Of a DNA stretch of 28,183 nt, positions 1 to 7,585 are shown in pieces. The DNA comes from an uncultured Campylobacteraceae bacterium. Lineage in GTDB: Bacteria > Campylobacterota > Campylobacteria > Campylobacterales > Arcobacteraceae. How positions within the stretch are numbered: the stretch's first letter is position 1; each line of letters starts with the position of its first letter. The position numbers and the translations under genes are program-made. Where the stretch lies: positions 1 through 28,183 of the forward strand of contig CAJXPH010000006.1 of NCBI GenBank assembly GCA_913057765.1, read 5' to 3'. A model generated the notes under the pieces. That model saw nothing but the letters and a program-made list of their open reading frames with translations, was not told the origin of the DNA and ran no database searches.

Positions 1-50
1 TACGAGATCCTCTCTGGTCTCGTGGGCTCGGAGATGTGTATAAGAGACAG
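1..50 (+). other. Nextera i7 sequencing adapter (artefact)
   Basis: This is not genomic. Bases 1..8 are the tail of the Illumina P7 oligo, 9..16 (cctctctg) are an 8-nt index, 17..31 are the Nextera read-2 part, and 32..50 are the 19-bp Tn5 mosaic end in the agatgtgtataagagacag orientation. The same elements with the same index occur reverse-complemented at 28136..28183. Genomic sequence begins at 51. Confidence 0.98.
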
Positions 51-1351
51 CAAATGAACCCATTGCAAAAGAAAATTTGTTAAATATATTAAAGTTTAGT
101 TTAGAAGATAATGGTTATATTTTAGTTGAACATGGAAATATTTTAAGAGTAGTTAAAAGTGATGATTTACCAGAAAAAATAATTTTAAAAGAAAAAAGTT
201 TTAGAAAATTAGAAAAAAAAGTAGTTGTGGGTAGTTTAAATAACAGTACAGAAGTTATATCTCTTATAAATATAGAAGCAAAAAGTTTAGAAAATATTTT
301 AAAAACATTAATTACTCAAAAAGAATACAAAAATAGTAAGAGACCGAGTATTGCAATTGATGAAGAAAACAATTGGATAATTATTGATGGAGTTGAAAAA
401 GAAGTAAATTACTTAAAACAAATCATTTCTAAGTTGGATATTCTCAAGTCTCAAGTTTATGTAAAAGCAAAAATTGTTGAGGTTGATGATAATTTAGTTG
501 AGGATATTGGTTTTAGATTTGGGATATTAGGTGGAAAAGCTCATAGTGGTGGTTTATATACTTTCTCTTCTAATTTAAATGGTGGTAATGCAATTGCTAT
601 TGATACAAGTCTTTTAGGCTTAAAAATTCCAAATGTCACTTCTTCTCTGGCTTTAGGGGCTTCTTTGAGTTTATTAAATAAAACCTATGCTCTTGATATT
701 ATTTCCGAACCATCAATTTTATGTCTAAATAATAAAGAAAGTTCAATTTATGTAGGAGAAACGGTTTCTATTCAAACTGCAAGTACAACTACCGATGGAG
801 GGACAACAAAAAATAGTTTTCAAAGAGAAGATATAGGATTAACTTTAAATGTAAAACCTAGAATCTCATCTGATAATAAAGTTACTCTAGATATCAATAC
901 TATTATTGAAGGTATAAAAAATATAAATACTGTTAGTTTTAATCCTGATACCTCAAAAAAAGAAATTAAAACTACAGCAATTGTAAATAATGGGGAAAGC
1001 GTAATTATTGGAGGTTTAATAGAAAGTAAAAATGAAAAGAGTATTGAAAAAATACCATATGCTAGTGATATTCCTCTAATTGGAGAATTATTCAAAAATA
1101 GATTACAGAATAGCAAAAATAAAAATCTTATTGTAATTGTGACTCCTTATATAATTCCAAAAGACAAAGATCTAACTTATGTACGAAATGAATTGTCGAA
1201 GTTAAAAGGTCTCGAAGATGAGTTTTTAGAGAAAGTTTTAGTTAATTTAAGAGATAAAAAAAAGAAAAGAATCAAAAAAGTTGATTCTTTTGAACAAATA
1301 ACAGATGCTCAAAGACATAATATTATTATGAAAGAATATTTTGGGATATAG
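51..1351 (+). CDS. Secretin of the GspD/PilQ superfamily, 5'-truncated by contig end
   Basis: This is an outer-membrane secretin, the gated channel of type II secretion, type IV pilus or DNA-uptake machines. The frame stays open through base 53 up to the adapter, so the TTG at 77 is not a real start and the N-terminus with its signal peptide is missing. About the first 120 visible residues are N-domain-like. The secretin core follows, beginning near VKAKIVEVDDNLVEDIGFRFG and ending with the typical VIIGGLIE, a DIPLIGELFKN block and VIVTPYIIP. A lysine-rich tail follows the core. DIPLIGELF favours the GspD side of the family. Campylobacter uses a related secretin (CtsD) for natural transformation, so a competence or T2SS-like role is possible but not shown. 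The stop lies one base from the stop of the convergent HNH-like gene. Confidence 0.85.
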
Positions 1352-1352
1352 C

Positions 1353-1973
1353 TTAGTTAGTAACTTTTCTCATAAGGTTATCTAGTATATGTAAATCTCT
1401 TGATGTTCTTTCTATATTTGCTGATTTAACTATCCTGCTACAATCACTACATAATACAACTATGTTTTCAAGATTGAATCCTCCACCGTTTCTCATTTGT
1501 TTAGCAAGTAATACATGAGTATCAAGTAATTTTGTTTTTGTACCACATCTATTACATTTATTATTGTCTCTCATCCAAGCGGCTTCTTTTCTTTGAGCCC
1601 AATCTATAGGTAATTTATTATCTTTAAGTAGTTTCGAATTTCCTTCATAACCACTCCATATTCTATCTTTATCAATACCTCTTTGTGTTTTTAGTTCATA
1701 TTCATAGTTTGAGAACTGTTTTATCAGGCCTTCTACAATAAGAGTCTCTTTTATTCTTATGTCTTTTTCATTTTCAAATTTTGAAGCAATAGAAAAGTCA
1801 AATGGAATTTTAGGATGATGCAAAGTTAGGTACGCATCTACATCTCTTAAAAATGTTTTGATGTTACCAGTTTTATAAAATCGTTTAAATACTTTTTCTC
1901 TATAAATATATAAGGGAACTAGAGTTGCAATTATAATTAGTCCATATAGTATAAATTGTAAATCTAGAACCAT
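1353..1973 (-). CDS. Membrane-anchored HNH-like zinc-finger protein
   Basis: A 206-aa protein with one hydrophobic N-terminal segment (about residues 4-24, then basic YREKVFKRFYK), predicting an anchor with the rest in the cytoplasm. The C-terminal third has an HNH-family layout: a zinc knuckle C140-x2-C143, H153 in DTHV, GGG then NLEN (N170), and a second knuckle C175-x2-C178. The usual last histidine after the second knuckle is serine (S179), so nuclease activity is uncertain. The start is ATG with AAAGGA eight bases upstream. It lies 12 bases after the stop of the 365-aa gene and on the same strand as murA, so the three are probably co-transcribed. Membrane anchoring argues against a soluble restriction enzyme. 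The true role is unknown; it could be a zinc-binding structural protein. Confidence 0.7.
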   Translation of the reverse strand: MVLDLQFILYGLIIIATLVPLYIYREKVFKRFYKTGNIKTFLRDVDAYLTLHHPKIPFDFSIASKFENEKDIRIKETLIVEGLIKQFSNYEYELKTQRGIDKDRIWSGYEGNSKLLKDNKLPIDWAQRKEAAWMRDNNKCNRCGTKTKLLDTHVLLAKQMRNGGGFNLENIVVLCSDCSRIVKSANIERTSRDLHILDNLMRKVTN

Positions 1974-1985
1974 ATATTATTTCCT

Positions 1986-3083
1986 TTAAACTAATTCAGG
2001 GTCAACTGAATGTTTGCATAGAGTTTGTTTTACTTCATCATGTAAACCAAGAGCTAGTTTTGCTAATTCATTTTTATGAATTACTGGAAGGATAATATCT
2101 CTTCCACTTGTTTCTTGTAAAGATTTTCGATTAGAATCAAAAAGATTAAATGCATCCTCATTATCAACTACTAATAAATCCGCACTATTATCAAATGCAT
2201 CAAGTATAATAGTTGATGCTAATTTCATAGTAAAATCAGAATTTATGTGGAAAGTATCTAGTGCTAAATCATAATTCATAGTTTGAGTGTTAATTATCTT
2301 TGCATTTAATTGTGATAATAAGTTAGAAGTTTCACTATCTTCTTTACTTCCTTTATAATAGGCAATATTAAAGTCATTAAAATCATGTTTGATTTCTTTG
2401 ATTTCATCAAAACTACCAAAGTTTAAATCATTTTTCTTTTCTAAATTGAAATTTTGTTCTTTAACACTTTTAGTAAGATTAAGTTTTGTTTTAATAGAAG
2501 TGATTTTTTCTTCAATTGTAGTGTCAAAATTATAAACTCTATTTTCTAAACTTGTATGATATTCTGCTCCACAGTCAGATTCTGATAAAGCTTCTAATAT
2601 CTCTTTTTCTTTTGATTTGTCTTTTTCAATTAAATCATGAGCTAAAATTAATAAAGGATCTCCAATATAGTCATATTCAAAGTTAATTGTGTTTGATGCA
2701 TAAAAATAAATTTTGTTGCTTTTATATTTTGCTATATCTTCATCTTCTACAAATTCTGAAAGTATTGCAAGTCTTTCTTGGAAATCTGCATCATTAATCA
2801 ATAAATCAGTATGAGCTCTTCTAATTGAAATAGGTTCAATTGTTAAATCTTTTCCGAAGGTTTTAGTTAGTTCGTCAATACTAATTTTTACATTTACATA
2901 AATACCATTTACTGCAACATTAAAGTTTTCACTATTTCTATATCCAAAAGGATTCTCGTTGTTGATACTATTTAAAATATCTAAAAGTGTTTTTTCTTTT
3001 TTCACTTTAATGAAATTTTTCGTGTAGTACGGTAAATAATCAGATTTGTAATCAAATTTGAATAAAGAAATTTCTAGTTGCAT
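1986..3083 (-). CDS. Cysteine-depleted SdhB/FrdB-like protein fused to an HdrB/SdhE-like domain (DUF5644-like)
   Basis: A 365-aa soluble protein that I recognise only by fold resemblance. Residues ~20-102 follow the 2Fe-2S subunit of fumarate reductase/succinate dehydrogenase: TLLDILNSI, then FGYR, then VNG, then DLTIEPISI and HTDLLIND. The cluster loop FGYRNSENFNVAVNG has no cysteine. Residues ~125-200 echo the 4Fe-4S domain (YIGDPLLILAHDL, then SESDCGAEYHTSLEN), again without its cysteines. After a charged linker (~200-237), residues ~238-365 resemble an HdrB/SdhE CCG domain (FNIAYYKGS, then HKNELAKLALGL, HSVDPELV) without CCG motifs. Only C171 and C356 remain. The start has AAAGG eight bases upstream. 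It sits 63 bases downstream of murA and 12 upstream of the HNH-like gene. I believe it belongs to the Campylobacterota family called DUF5644; that name is from memory. A redox role looks lost, and a structural or regulatory one is inferred. Confidence 0.7.
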   Translation of the reverse strand: MQLEISLFKFDYKSDYLPYYTKNFIKVKKEKTLLDILNSINNENPFGYRNSENFNVAVNGIYVNVKISIDELTKTFGKDLTIEPISIRRAHTDLLINDADFQERLAILSEFVEDEDIAKYKSNKIYFYASNTINFEYDYIGDPLLILAHDLIEKDKSKEKEILEALSESDCGAEYHTSLENRVYNFDTTIEEKITSIKTKLNLTKSVKEQNFNLEKKNDLNFGSFDEIKEIKHDFNDFNIAYYKGSKEDSETSNLLSQLNAKIINTQTMNYDLALDTFHINSDFTMKLASTIILDAFDNSADLLVVDNEDAFNLFDSNRKSLQETSGRDIILPVIHKNELAKLALGLHDEVKQTLCKHSVDPELV

Positions 3084-3146
3084 TTTTCTAACCTTTAATT
3101 TTAATTATGTCAATTTTATAAAATTTATACTTAAACTTTAAAACAG

Positions 3147-4412
3147 CTACTCTTTAAATCTTGCTACTTTTGCACCAATATTGCTAAATTTTCCTTCTAA
3201 ATCTTCATATCCTCTATCTAAATGATAAATTCTATGTACTGAAGTTTCACCATTTGCTACTAATGCAGATAAAACTAAAGCTGATGAAGCTCTTAAATCG
3301 GTTGCCATTACATCTGTACCATTTAATGTATTTTTTGCACCATTGATAGTTGCAACATTACCATTTAAATGAATATCAGCACCAAGTCTTAATAACTCAC
3401 TTACATGCATAAATCTATTTTCAAATAGTCTTTCATCAATTGTACTTGTACCATTTGCTTGTGTTGCTAGGGCCATGAATTGTGCTTGCATATCTGTTGG
3501 AAAACCCGGGTATTCTGTTGTTACAATATTAACTGGTTTTATTTCATTAGTTGGCATTACTGTAACTGAAGTTTCATCTTGGATAATTTCAAAATTCATT
3601 TCTTCAAGTTTTGAGACAATTGCTTCTAAATGTAGAGGAATTACTTTGTCAATTTTTAGTTTAGAATTAGTAATTGCAGCTGCGCACATATATGTACCTG
3701 CTTCAATTCTATCTGGAATAACGTCAAAATCTTTTATATCAAGTAATTTTCTATTTGTACCTTGAATAATTAATTTTGATGTTCCAATTCCTTGTATTGA
3801 AACTCCAGCATCTCTAATAATTTCACACAATTGAACAATTTCTGGTTCTTTTGCTGCATTAATAATGATTGTTTCACCTTCTGCTAGAGCTGCTGCCATA
3901 ACAGTATTTTCAGTTCCACCAACTGTTACTTTATCAAATACAATTTTCGCACCTTTTAGTCCATTTGGTGCAGTTGCTTCAATATAACCATGGTTGATTT
4001 TAATCACTGCACCCATTGCTTCAAGTGCTTTTAGATGTAAGTCAACTGGTCTTTGTCCAATTGCACATCCTCCAGGAAGTGAAACTTCACAGTGTCCAAA
4101 TCTGGCTAAGATTGGTCCTAGTACTAAAATAGAAGCTCTCATAGTTTTTACAATATCATATGTAGCAGTAGTATTATCAAGTTTTGAAGTATCAATTTTT
4201 ATGCAATCATTCTCTTTTTTGAATGTTCCACCAAGTTTATCTATTAATTTTAAAAAAGTATTTATGTCTACAACATTCGGCATGTTGCATATTGAAATTT
4301 CATTTTTTGCTAGAATTGTTGCTGCAATTAAAGGAAGTGCTGCATTCTTAGCTCCAGATATTTTAACCTCTCCAGAAAGGTTAGTTTCACCAATTATTTT
4401 TAAATATTCCAT
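3147..4412 (-). CDS. murA: UDP-N-acetylglucosamine 1-carboxyvinyltransferase MurA
   Basis: The enzyme transfers enolpyruvate from PEP to UDP-GlcNAc, the first committed step of peptidoglycan synthesis, in the cytoplasm. The 421-aa length is normal. Visible key residues are K22-N23 in SGAKNAALP, R92, the PEP-reactive C116 in PGGCAIGQRPVDLH, R121, the general base D307 in GFPTDMQAQ, and R400 in HLDRGYEDLEGK. C116 is the residue alkylated by fosfomycin, so the protein is of the sensitive type. The start has AGGAAA a few bases upstream, and a 14-bp palindrome lies 13 bases before the start. It is the first gene of a minus-strand cluster with the 365-aa protein and the HNH-like protein, and is divergent from the EamA transporter. 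Confidence 0.97.
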   Translation of the reverse strand: MEYLKIIGETNLSGEVKISGAKNAALPLIAATILAKNEISICNMPNVVDINTFLKLIDKLGGTFKKENDCIKIDTSKLDNTTATYDIVKTMRASILVLGPILARFGHCEVSLPGGCAIGQRPVDLHLKALEAMGAVIKINHGYIEATAPNGLKGAKIVFDKVTVGGTENTVMAAALAEGETIIINAAKEPEIVQLCEIIRDAGVSIQGIGTSKLIIQGTNRKLLDIKDFDVIPDRIEAGTYMCAAAITNSKLKIDKVIPLHLEAIVSKLEEMNFEIIQDETSVTVMPTNEIKPVNIVTTEYPGFPTDMQAQFMALATQANGTSTIDERLFENRFMHVSELLRLGADIHLNGNVATINGAKNTLNGTDVMATDLRASSALVLSALVANGETSVHRIYHLDRGYEDLEGKFSNIGAKVARFKE

Positions 4413-4424
4413 TCTTTTCCTATT

Positions 4425-4438
4425 AGAGCATATGCTCT
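4425..4438. repeat. 14-bp perfect palindrome in the murA leader
   Basis: AGAGCATATGCTCT is fully self-complementary with no loop. It lies 13-26 bases upstream of the murA start and outside the ribosome binding site. A zero-loop palindrome is a poor RNA hairpin and looks more like a binding site for a dimeric DNA-binding protein. No regulator is identified. Confidence 0.55.
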
Positions 4439-4451
4439 TAAATATATTAAA

Positions 4452-4470
4452 TTTAGATATTTTATCTAAA
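4452..4470. repeat. AT-rich inverted repeat between murA and the EamA gene
   Basis: TTTAGATA and TATCTAAA form an 8-bp perfect stem around a 3-base loop. It sits in the 156-bp divergent intergenic region, close to the 14-bp palindrome. It could be an operator or a leader hairpin; the composition is AT-rich enough that chance cannot be excluded. Confidence 0.35.
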
Positions 4471-4537
4471 ATTAGCTAAAAATATTAATTTATCAATATT
4501 AAGTTAAATAATAATCTTTATTTAATTTGAAACTAAT

Positions 4538-4543
4538 TAGAAT
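4538..4543 (+). promoter_or_regulatory. Candidate -10 element for the EamA-kdsA operon
   Basis: TAGAAT followed by TGCGC lies 25 bases upstream of the ATG at 4569. It resembles the Campylobacterota vegetative promoter, which relies on a -10 hexamer in AT-rich DNA and lacks a strong -35 box. It is close in form to the better TATAAT site ahead of ribH. The assignment rests on pattern only. Confidence 0.35.
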
Positions 4544-4568
4544 TGCGCTTTTAATAGTAGGATAATTT

Positions 4569-5453
4569 ATGACAAATGATGTCTCTTCAGGTATCAAATA
4601 TATGCTTTTTGCTTCTTTATTGTTTGCTTGTATGGGAGCTTTTGCTAAAGAGTTAAGTTCTTCTATGAGTTCAATAGAAGTTGTTTTTTTTAGAAATATA
4701 TTTGGTGTTTTTTTAATTTTAATTGCAATATACCGAAAACCTCTTGATCAAAAAGGTGGAAAACCTTGGCTTTTAGTTTTTAGAGGACTTGCAGGATTTA
4801 CAGCTTTACTTTTTTTCTTTTACAATATTGCAACTATTCCATTAGGCGAAGCCATGACCTTTTCCAAAACTTCTACAATATTTAGTGCAATTTTTGCATA
4901 TATTTTTATAAAAGAAAAACTTGGCTTAAAAGGGTGGATAGGTGTTTTTATAGGTTTTATAGGAATACTATTTATTACGAAGTTTGATGGAGGTTCTTTA
5001 GATAAATCAGATTGGTTAGGTATTTTAACTGGAGTTGGCGCTGGGCTTGCTTATACTTCAATACGTGAACTTAGAACTTATTATGATGGTAGAGTGATTG
5101 TATTATCTTTCATGTTGATTGGTTCAATTGGTCCATTACTTTTAATGGGAATATCTGAATTTTATATTAATAAAGATTTAGATTTTATATTTGCAACTTT
5201 TGTTATGCCCCAGCCTAATGATTGGTTATTTATTATTTTATTGGGAACAGTCGCTACATTTGCACAAATTTACATGACAAAGGCATATTCTGTAGCAAAA
5301 GCAGGGATAATCGGCACTATTTCATATGCAAATATTGCTTTTAGTATAGCCATTGGAGTTTTTTTAGGAGATAATCTTCCTGATATTTGGATTATTTTTG
5401 GTATAATCCTGATAGTTATTAGTGGAATTTTAGTTTCAATGAAAAAGGATTAA
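4569..5453 (+). CDS. EamA/DMT-family membrane transporter
   Basis: A 294-aa integral membrane protein with about ten hydrophobic segments in two homologous halves, the drug/metabolite transporter arrangement. Family-like stretches are FRNIFGVFLILIAI with a charged arginine in an early helix, PLGEAMTFSKTSTIFSAIF followed by KEKLG at the end of the first EamA repeat, and SYANIAFSIAIGVFLGDNLP near the second repeat. The substrate cannot be read from sequence; relatives export or import amino acids and other metabolites. The start ATG has AGGAT upstream. It is the first gene of a five-gene plus-strand run. The ribosome binding site of the next gene (AAGGA, 5445..5449) lies inside its last codons, so translation of the two is probably coupled. 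Confidence 0.88.
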   Translation: MTNDVSSGIKYMLFASLLFACMGAFAKELSSSMSSIEVVFFRNIFGVFLILIAIYRKPLDQKGGKPWLLVFRGLAGFTALLFFFYNIATIPLGEAMTFSKTSTIFSAIFAYIFIKEKLGLKGWIGVFIGFIGILFITKFDGGSLDKSDWLGILTGVGAGLAYTSIRELRTYYDGRVIVLSFMLIGSIGPLLLMGISEFYINKDLDFIFATFVMPQPNDWLFIILLGTVATFAQIYMTKAYSVAKAGIIGTISYANIAFSIAIGVFLGDNLPDIWIIFGIILIVISGILVSMKKD

Positions 5454-5455
5454 TT

Positions 5456-7198
5456 GTGGAAGTTTTTTTATTATATATAGAAGTTATAGCTCTTGTATTT
5501 TTTTTAATTATGCTTGCTTGGTATATACACGATAAATACGTACAAAGAGATCATCAATTATTGGTAAACTATCCAATTATTGGAAGATTAAGATATGTTT
5601 TAGAGGAAGCGAGAGAGCCTTTTAGACAATATTTTGGTGATGAAAAGTTTTATGAATCAAAAGATAAACTTGATTGGGTAGCAAAAGCTTCAAGAGATCT
5701 ACCAAATTATGCTTCTTTTTCTCCTGCTCAACCATTGCCTAAACCAAAATTCATGTTAAGACATGCAACAATTGTTTTAAATGATGATGAAGTGGATTCA
5801 CATTTTGAGGTAACTTTTGGTGAGAATAGAAAAATGCCATACACTGCCAAATCTATTATTGCTAGAAGTGCAATGAGTGATGGTTCTATTTCTCCTGAGG
5901 GTACAAGAGCCTTTGTAAGAGGCTCTTATATGGGGAATTTCCCAATTAATTCGGGAGAGGGTGGTTTAACTTCAAACTTTTTTGTAACACATCAAAACTA
6001 TGATGAAAAATATATGACAACAGTTCATGGTACGGATTTCCAGAAAAAAGTTAAAGATATTATGACTAAATTATTTAATGGAGCACTTGCTGCTGATGTC
6101 TATCGTAAAATGGTTTTTAAAGATAATCCTGAAGCTGAAACTTATGTTTTTGATGCAAGAACAAAACTTTTTCATAGACCAAATTGGGACGCTCCCTTAG
6201 AAAACTTTCCAGAAGAAGTTCCAGAGGATATGCCAGATATTATTTTACAAGTAAGTTCTGGACTTTATTCTGTTAGAACTAAAGATGGAAAATTTGATCC
6301 AGAGCGTTATCAAAAAGTAATGAGATTTTGTAAGATGACAGAAATCAAAATTGCGCAAGGTGCTAAACAAACTGGTGGAAAACTAGTTGCTGAAAAAGTT
6401 AGTGCTGCAATTGCATACTATAGAAATGTTGAGGCACATAAAGATTTATTTTCTCCAAATAGATTCCCTTATGCAAACTCTATTGAAGAATTATTTGATT
6501 TTATTGGTCAGATGCAAGAACTTTCAGATAAACCTGTAGGTATTAAAATTGTAATTTCAGATTATGAAAATATCGAACCATACGCAAAAGAGATTGCAAA
6601 AAGAGTTAAAGAAGGGAATACTGCATATCCTGATTATATTTCAATCGATGGAGGAAGTGGTGGTAGTGCAACGGCTCCAATTGAAATGATGGAGAGAATT
6701 GGATTGAATGTAAGAGATTCAATCTATTTAACATGTAAAGTATTAGAAAAATATGGGGTTAGAGATAAAGTTAAAATAATAGGTAGTGGAAAACTTTTAA
6801 CTCCAGATGATATTGTAATTACAATGGCAATTGGCGCTGATTTTGTTCAAATTGCACGTGGTTTTATGATGAGTGCAGGGTGTATTCGTGCTAGATATTG
6901 TTCAGGAACAACTGGTCATCAATGTCCTGTAGGATTGGCTACTCAAGATAAAGATAAAAGAAAAAAATATTTTGTACATAAACAATCTAAAAAAGTAAGA
7001 GATTATCATAAAAACTTACTAAAAAGTGTTCGTGGGCTACTTGCGGTTATGGGACTTAAAAATATTAAGCAATTAGATAGACATAGAATTATGTTCTTAG
7101 ATAGAAATTCTAAAGTACATGATAATATTGATGATGTATTTGGTAGAAGATTAGATATCGGTAAAGATATGGAGGATGAGTATCATGAATCTAGATAA
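5456..7198 (+). CDS. Membrane-anchored FMN-binding glutamate-synthase-family protein
   Basis: A 580-aa protein of the GltB FMN/Fe-S core type. It has no N-terminal glutaminase domain and instead one transmembrane segment (about residues 4-22). The (beta/alpha)8 FMN barrel is seen in ISIDGGSGGSATAP, KIIGSGKLLTPDDIV and GADFVQIARGFM. A three-cysteine 3Fe-4S set follows at C476-x5-C482-x7-C490, then GLATQD. Such stand-alone proteins are commonly annotated as glutamate synthase, but ammonia-dependent glutamate formation is not proven, and without the glutaminase domain it cannot use glutamine by itself. The start is GTG with AAGGA six bases upstream, two bases after the transporter stop. Its 3' end overlaps the following small membrane protein gene. 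Confidence 0.85.
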   Translation: MEVFLLYIEVIALVFFLIMLAWYIHDKYVQRDHQLLVNYPIIGRLRYVLEEAREPFRQYFGDEKFYESKDKLDWVAKASRDLPNYASFSPAQPLPKPKFMLRHATIVLNDDEVDSHFEVTFGENRKMPYTAKSIIARSAMSDGSISPEGTRAFVRGSYMGNFPINSGEGGLTSNFFVTHQNYDEKYMTTVHGTDFQKKVKDIMTKLFNGALAADVYRKMVFKDNPEAETYVFDARTKLFHRPNWDAPLENFPEEVPEDMPDIILQVSSGLYSVRTKDGKFDPERYQKVMRFCKMTEIKIAQGAKQTGGKLVAEKVSAAIAYYRNVEAHKDLFSPNRFPYANSIEELFDFIGQMQELSDKPVGIKIVISDYENIEPYAKEIAKRVKEGNTAYPDYISIDGGSGGSATAPIEMMERIGLNVRDSIYLTCKVLEKYGVRDKVKIIGSGKLLTPDDIVITMAIGADFVQIARGFMMSAGCIRARYCSGTTGHQCPVGLATQDKDKRKKYFVHKQSKKVRDYHKNLLKSVRGLLAVMGLKNIKQLDRHRIMFLDRNSKVHDNIDDVFGRRLDIGKDMEDEYHESR

Positions 7199-7562
7199 GG
7201 TTATTTCTGGGTTTTTTATTATATTAGCTATGACAGTTAATTTTGGATTTTTTTATGGTGATATGGATTCTTTAGATCATCATAGTAAATATGAATTAAT
7301 GGCTGCAATTATTGTAAATATTATTGCAACTACTTTAAAACTTGGTGATAAAACGCAGATGGGGTCAGTATTGCTTGCCACTTCTCTTGCTGCAGATATT
7401 CAATTAGTTGCTGCTGCATCAATTTGGACGATAGCTGCATATGTTTATACAATGAATCAAGAAGTTGTTGCAATGATAATATCACTTTCAGGTGGGGCAT
7501 TGTTAGCAAATATTGTTTCTGTTATGTTATATATGGGTGATACATTAAAATCAAAACGTTAA
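7185..7562 (+). CDS. Small four-helix membrane protein (DUF6394-like)
   Basis: A 125-aa protein that is almost wholly hydrophobic: about four transmembrane segments (residues ~5-20, 32-48, 58-82, 88-110) and a short basic end TLKSKR. I chose the ATG at 7185, not that at 7176, because the strong Shine-Dalgarno GGAGG (7171..7175) abuts the first ATG with no spacing but lies nine bases from the second. The gene starts inside the last codons of the FMN protein gene, a 14-nt overlap that suggests coupled translation. It may be a membrane partner of that enzyme, but this is inference from position. I recall a Campylobacterota family named DUF6394 with a similar N-terminus; that name is from memory. 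Function unknown. Confidence 0.75.
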   Translation: MNLDKVISGFFIILAMTVNFGFFYGDMDSLDHHSKYELMAAIIVNIIATTLKLGDKTQMGSVLLATSLAADIQLVAAASIWTIAAYVYTMNQEVVAMIISLSGGALLANIVSVMLYMGDTLKSKR

Positions 7563-7585
7563 GTTTTGAATAGTTAAGGTTTTTT

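Noticed and set aside
77..79. TTG at 77 as the start of the secretin.
   Set aside because: The frame is open upstream to the adapter and the visible protein lacks a signal peptide, so the gene is truncated, not started here.
3994..4479. A 161-codon plus-strand reading frame opposite murA, and other long antisense frames opposite rplA, rpoB, tuf and kdsA.
   Set aside because: They are complements of strongly conserved genes, have no family resemblance or ribosome sites, and arise from AT-rich codon bias.
7176..7178. ATG at 7176 as the start of the small membrane protein.
   Set aside because: The Shine-Dalgarno GGAGG abuts it with no spacer; the ATG at 7185 is correctly spaced.
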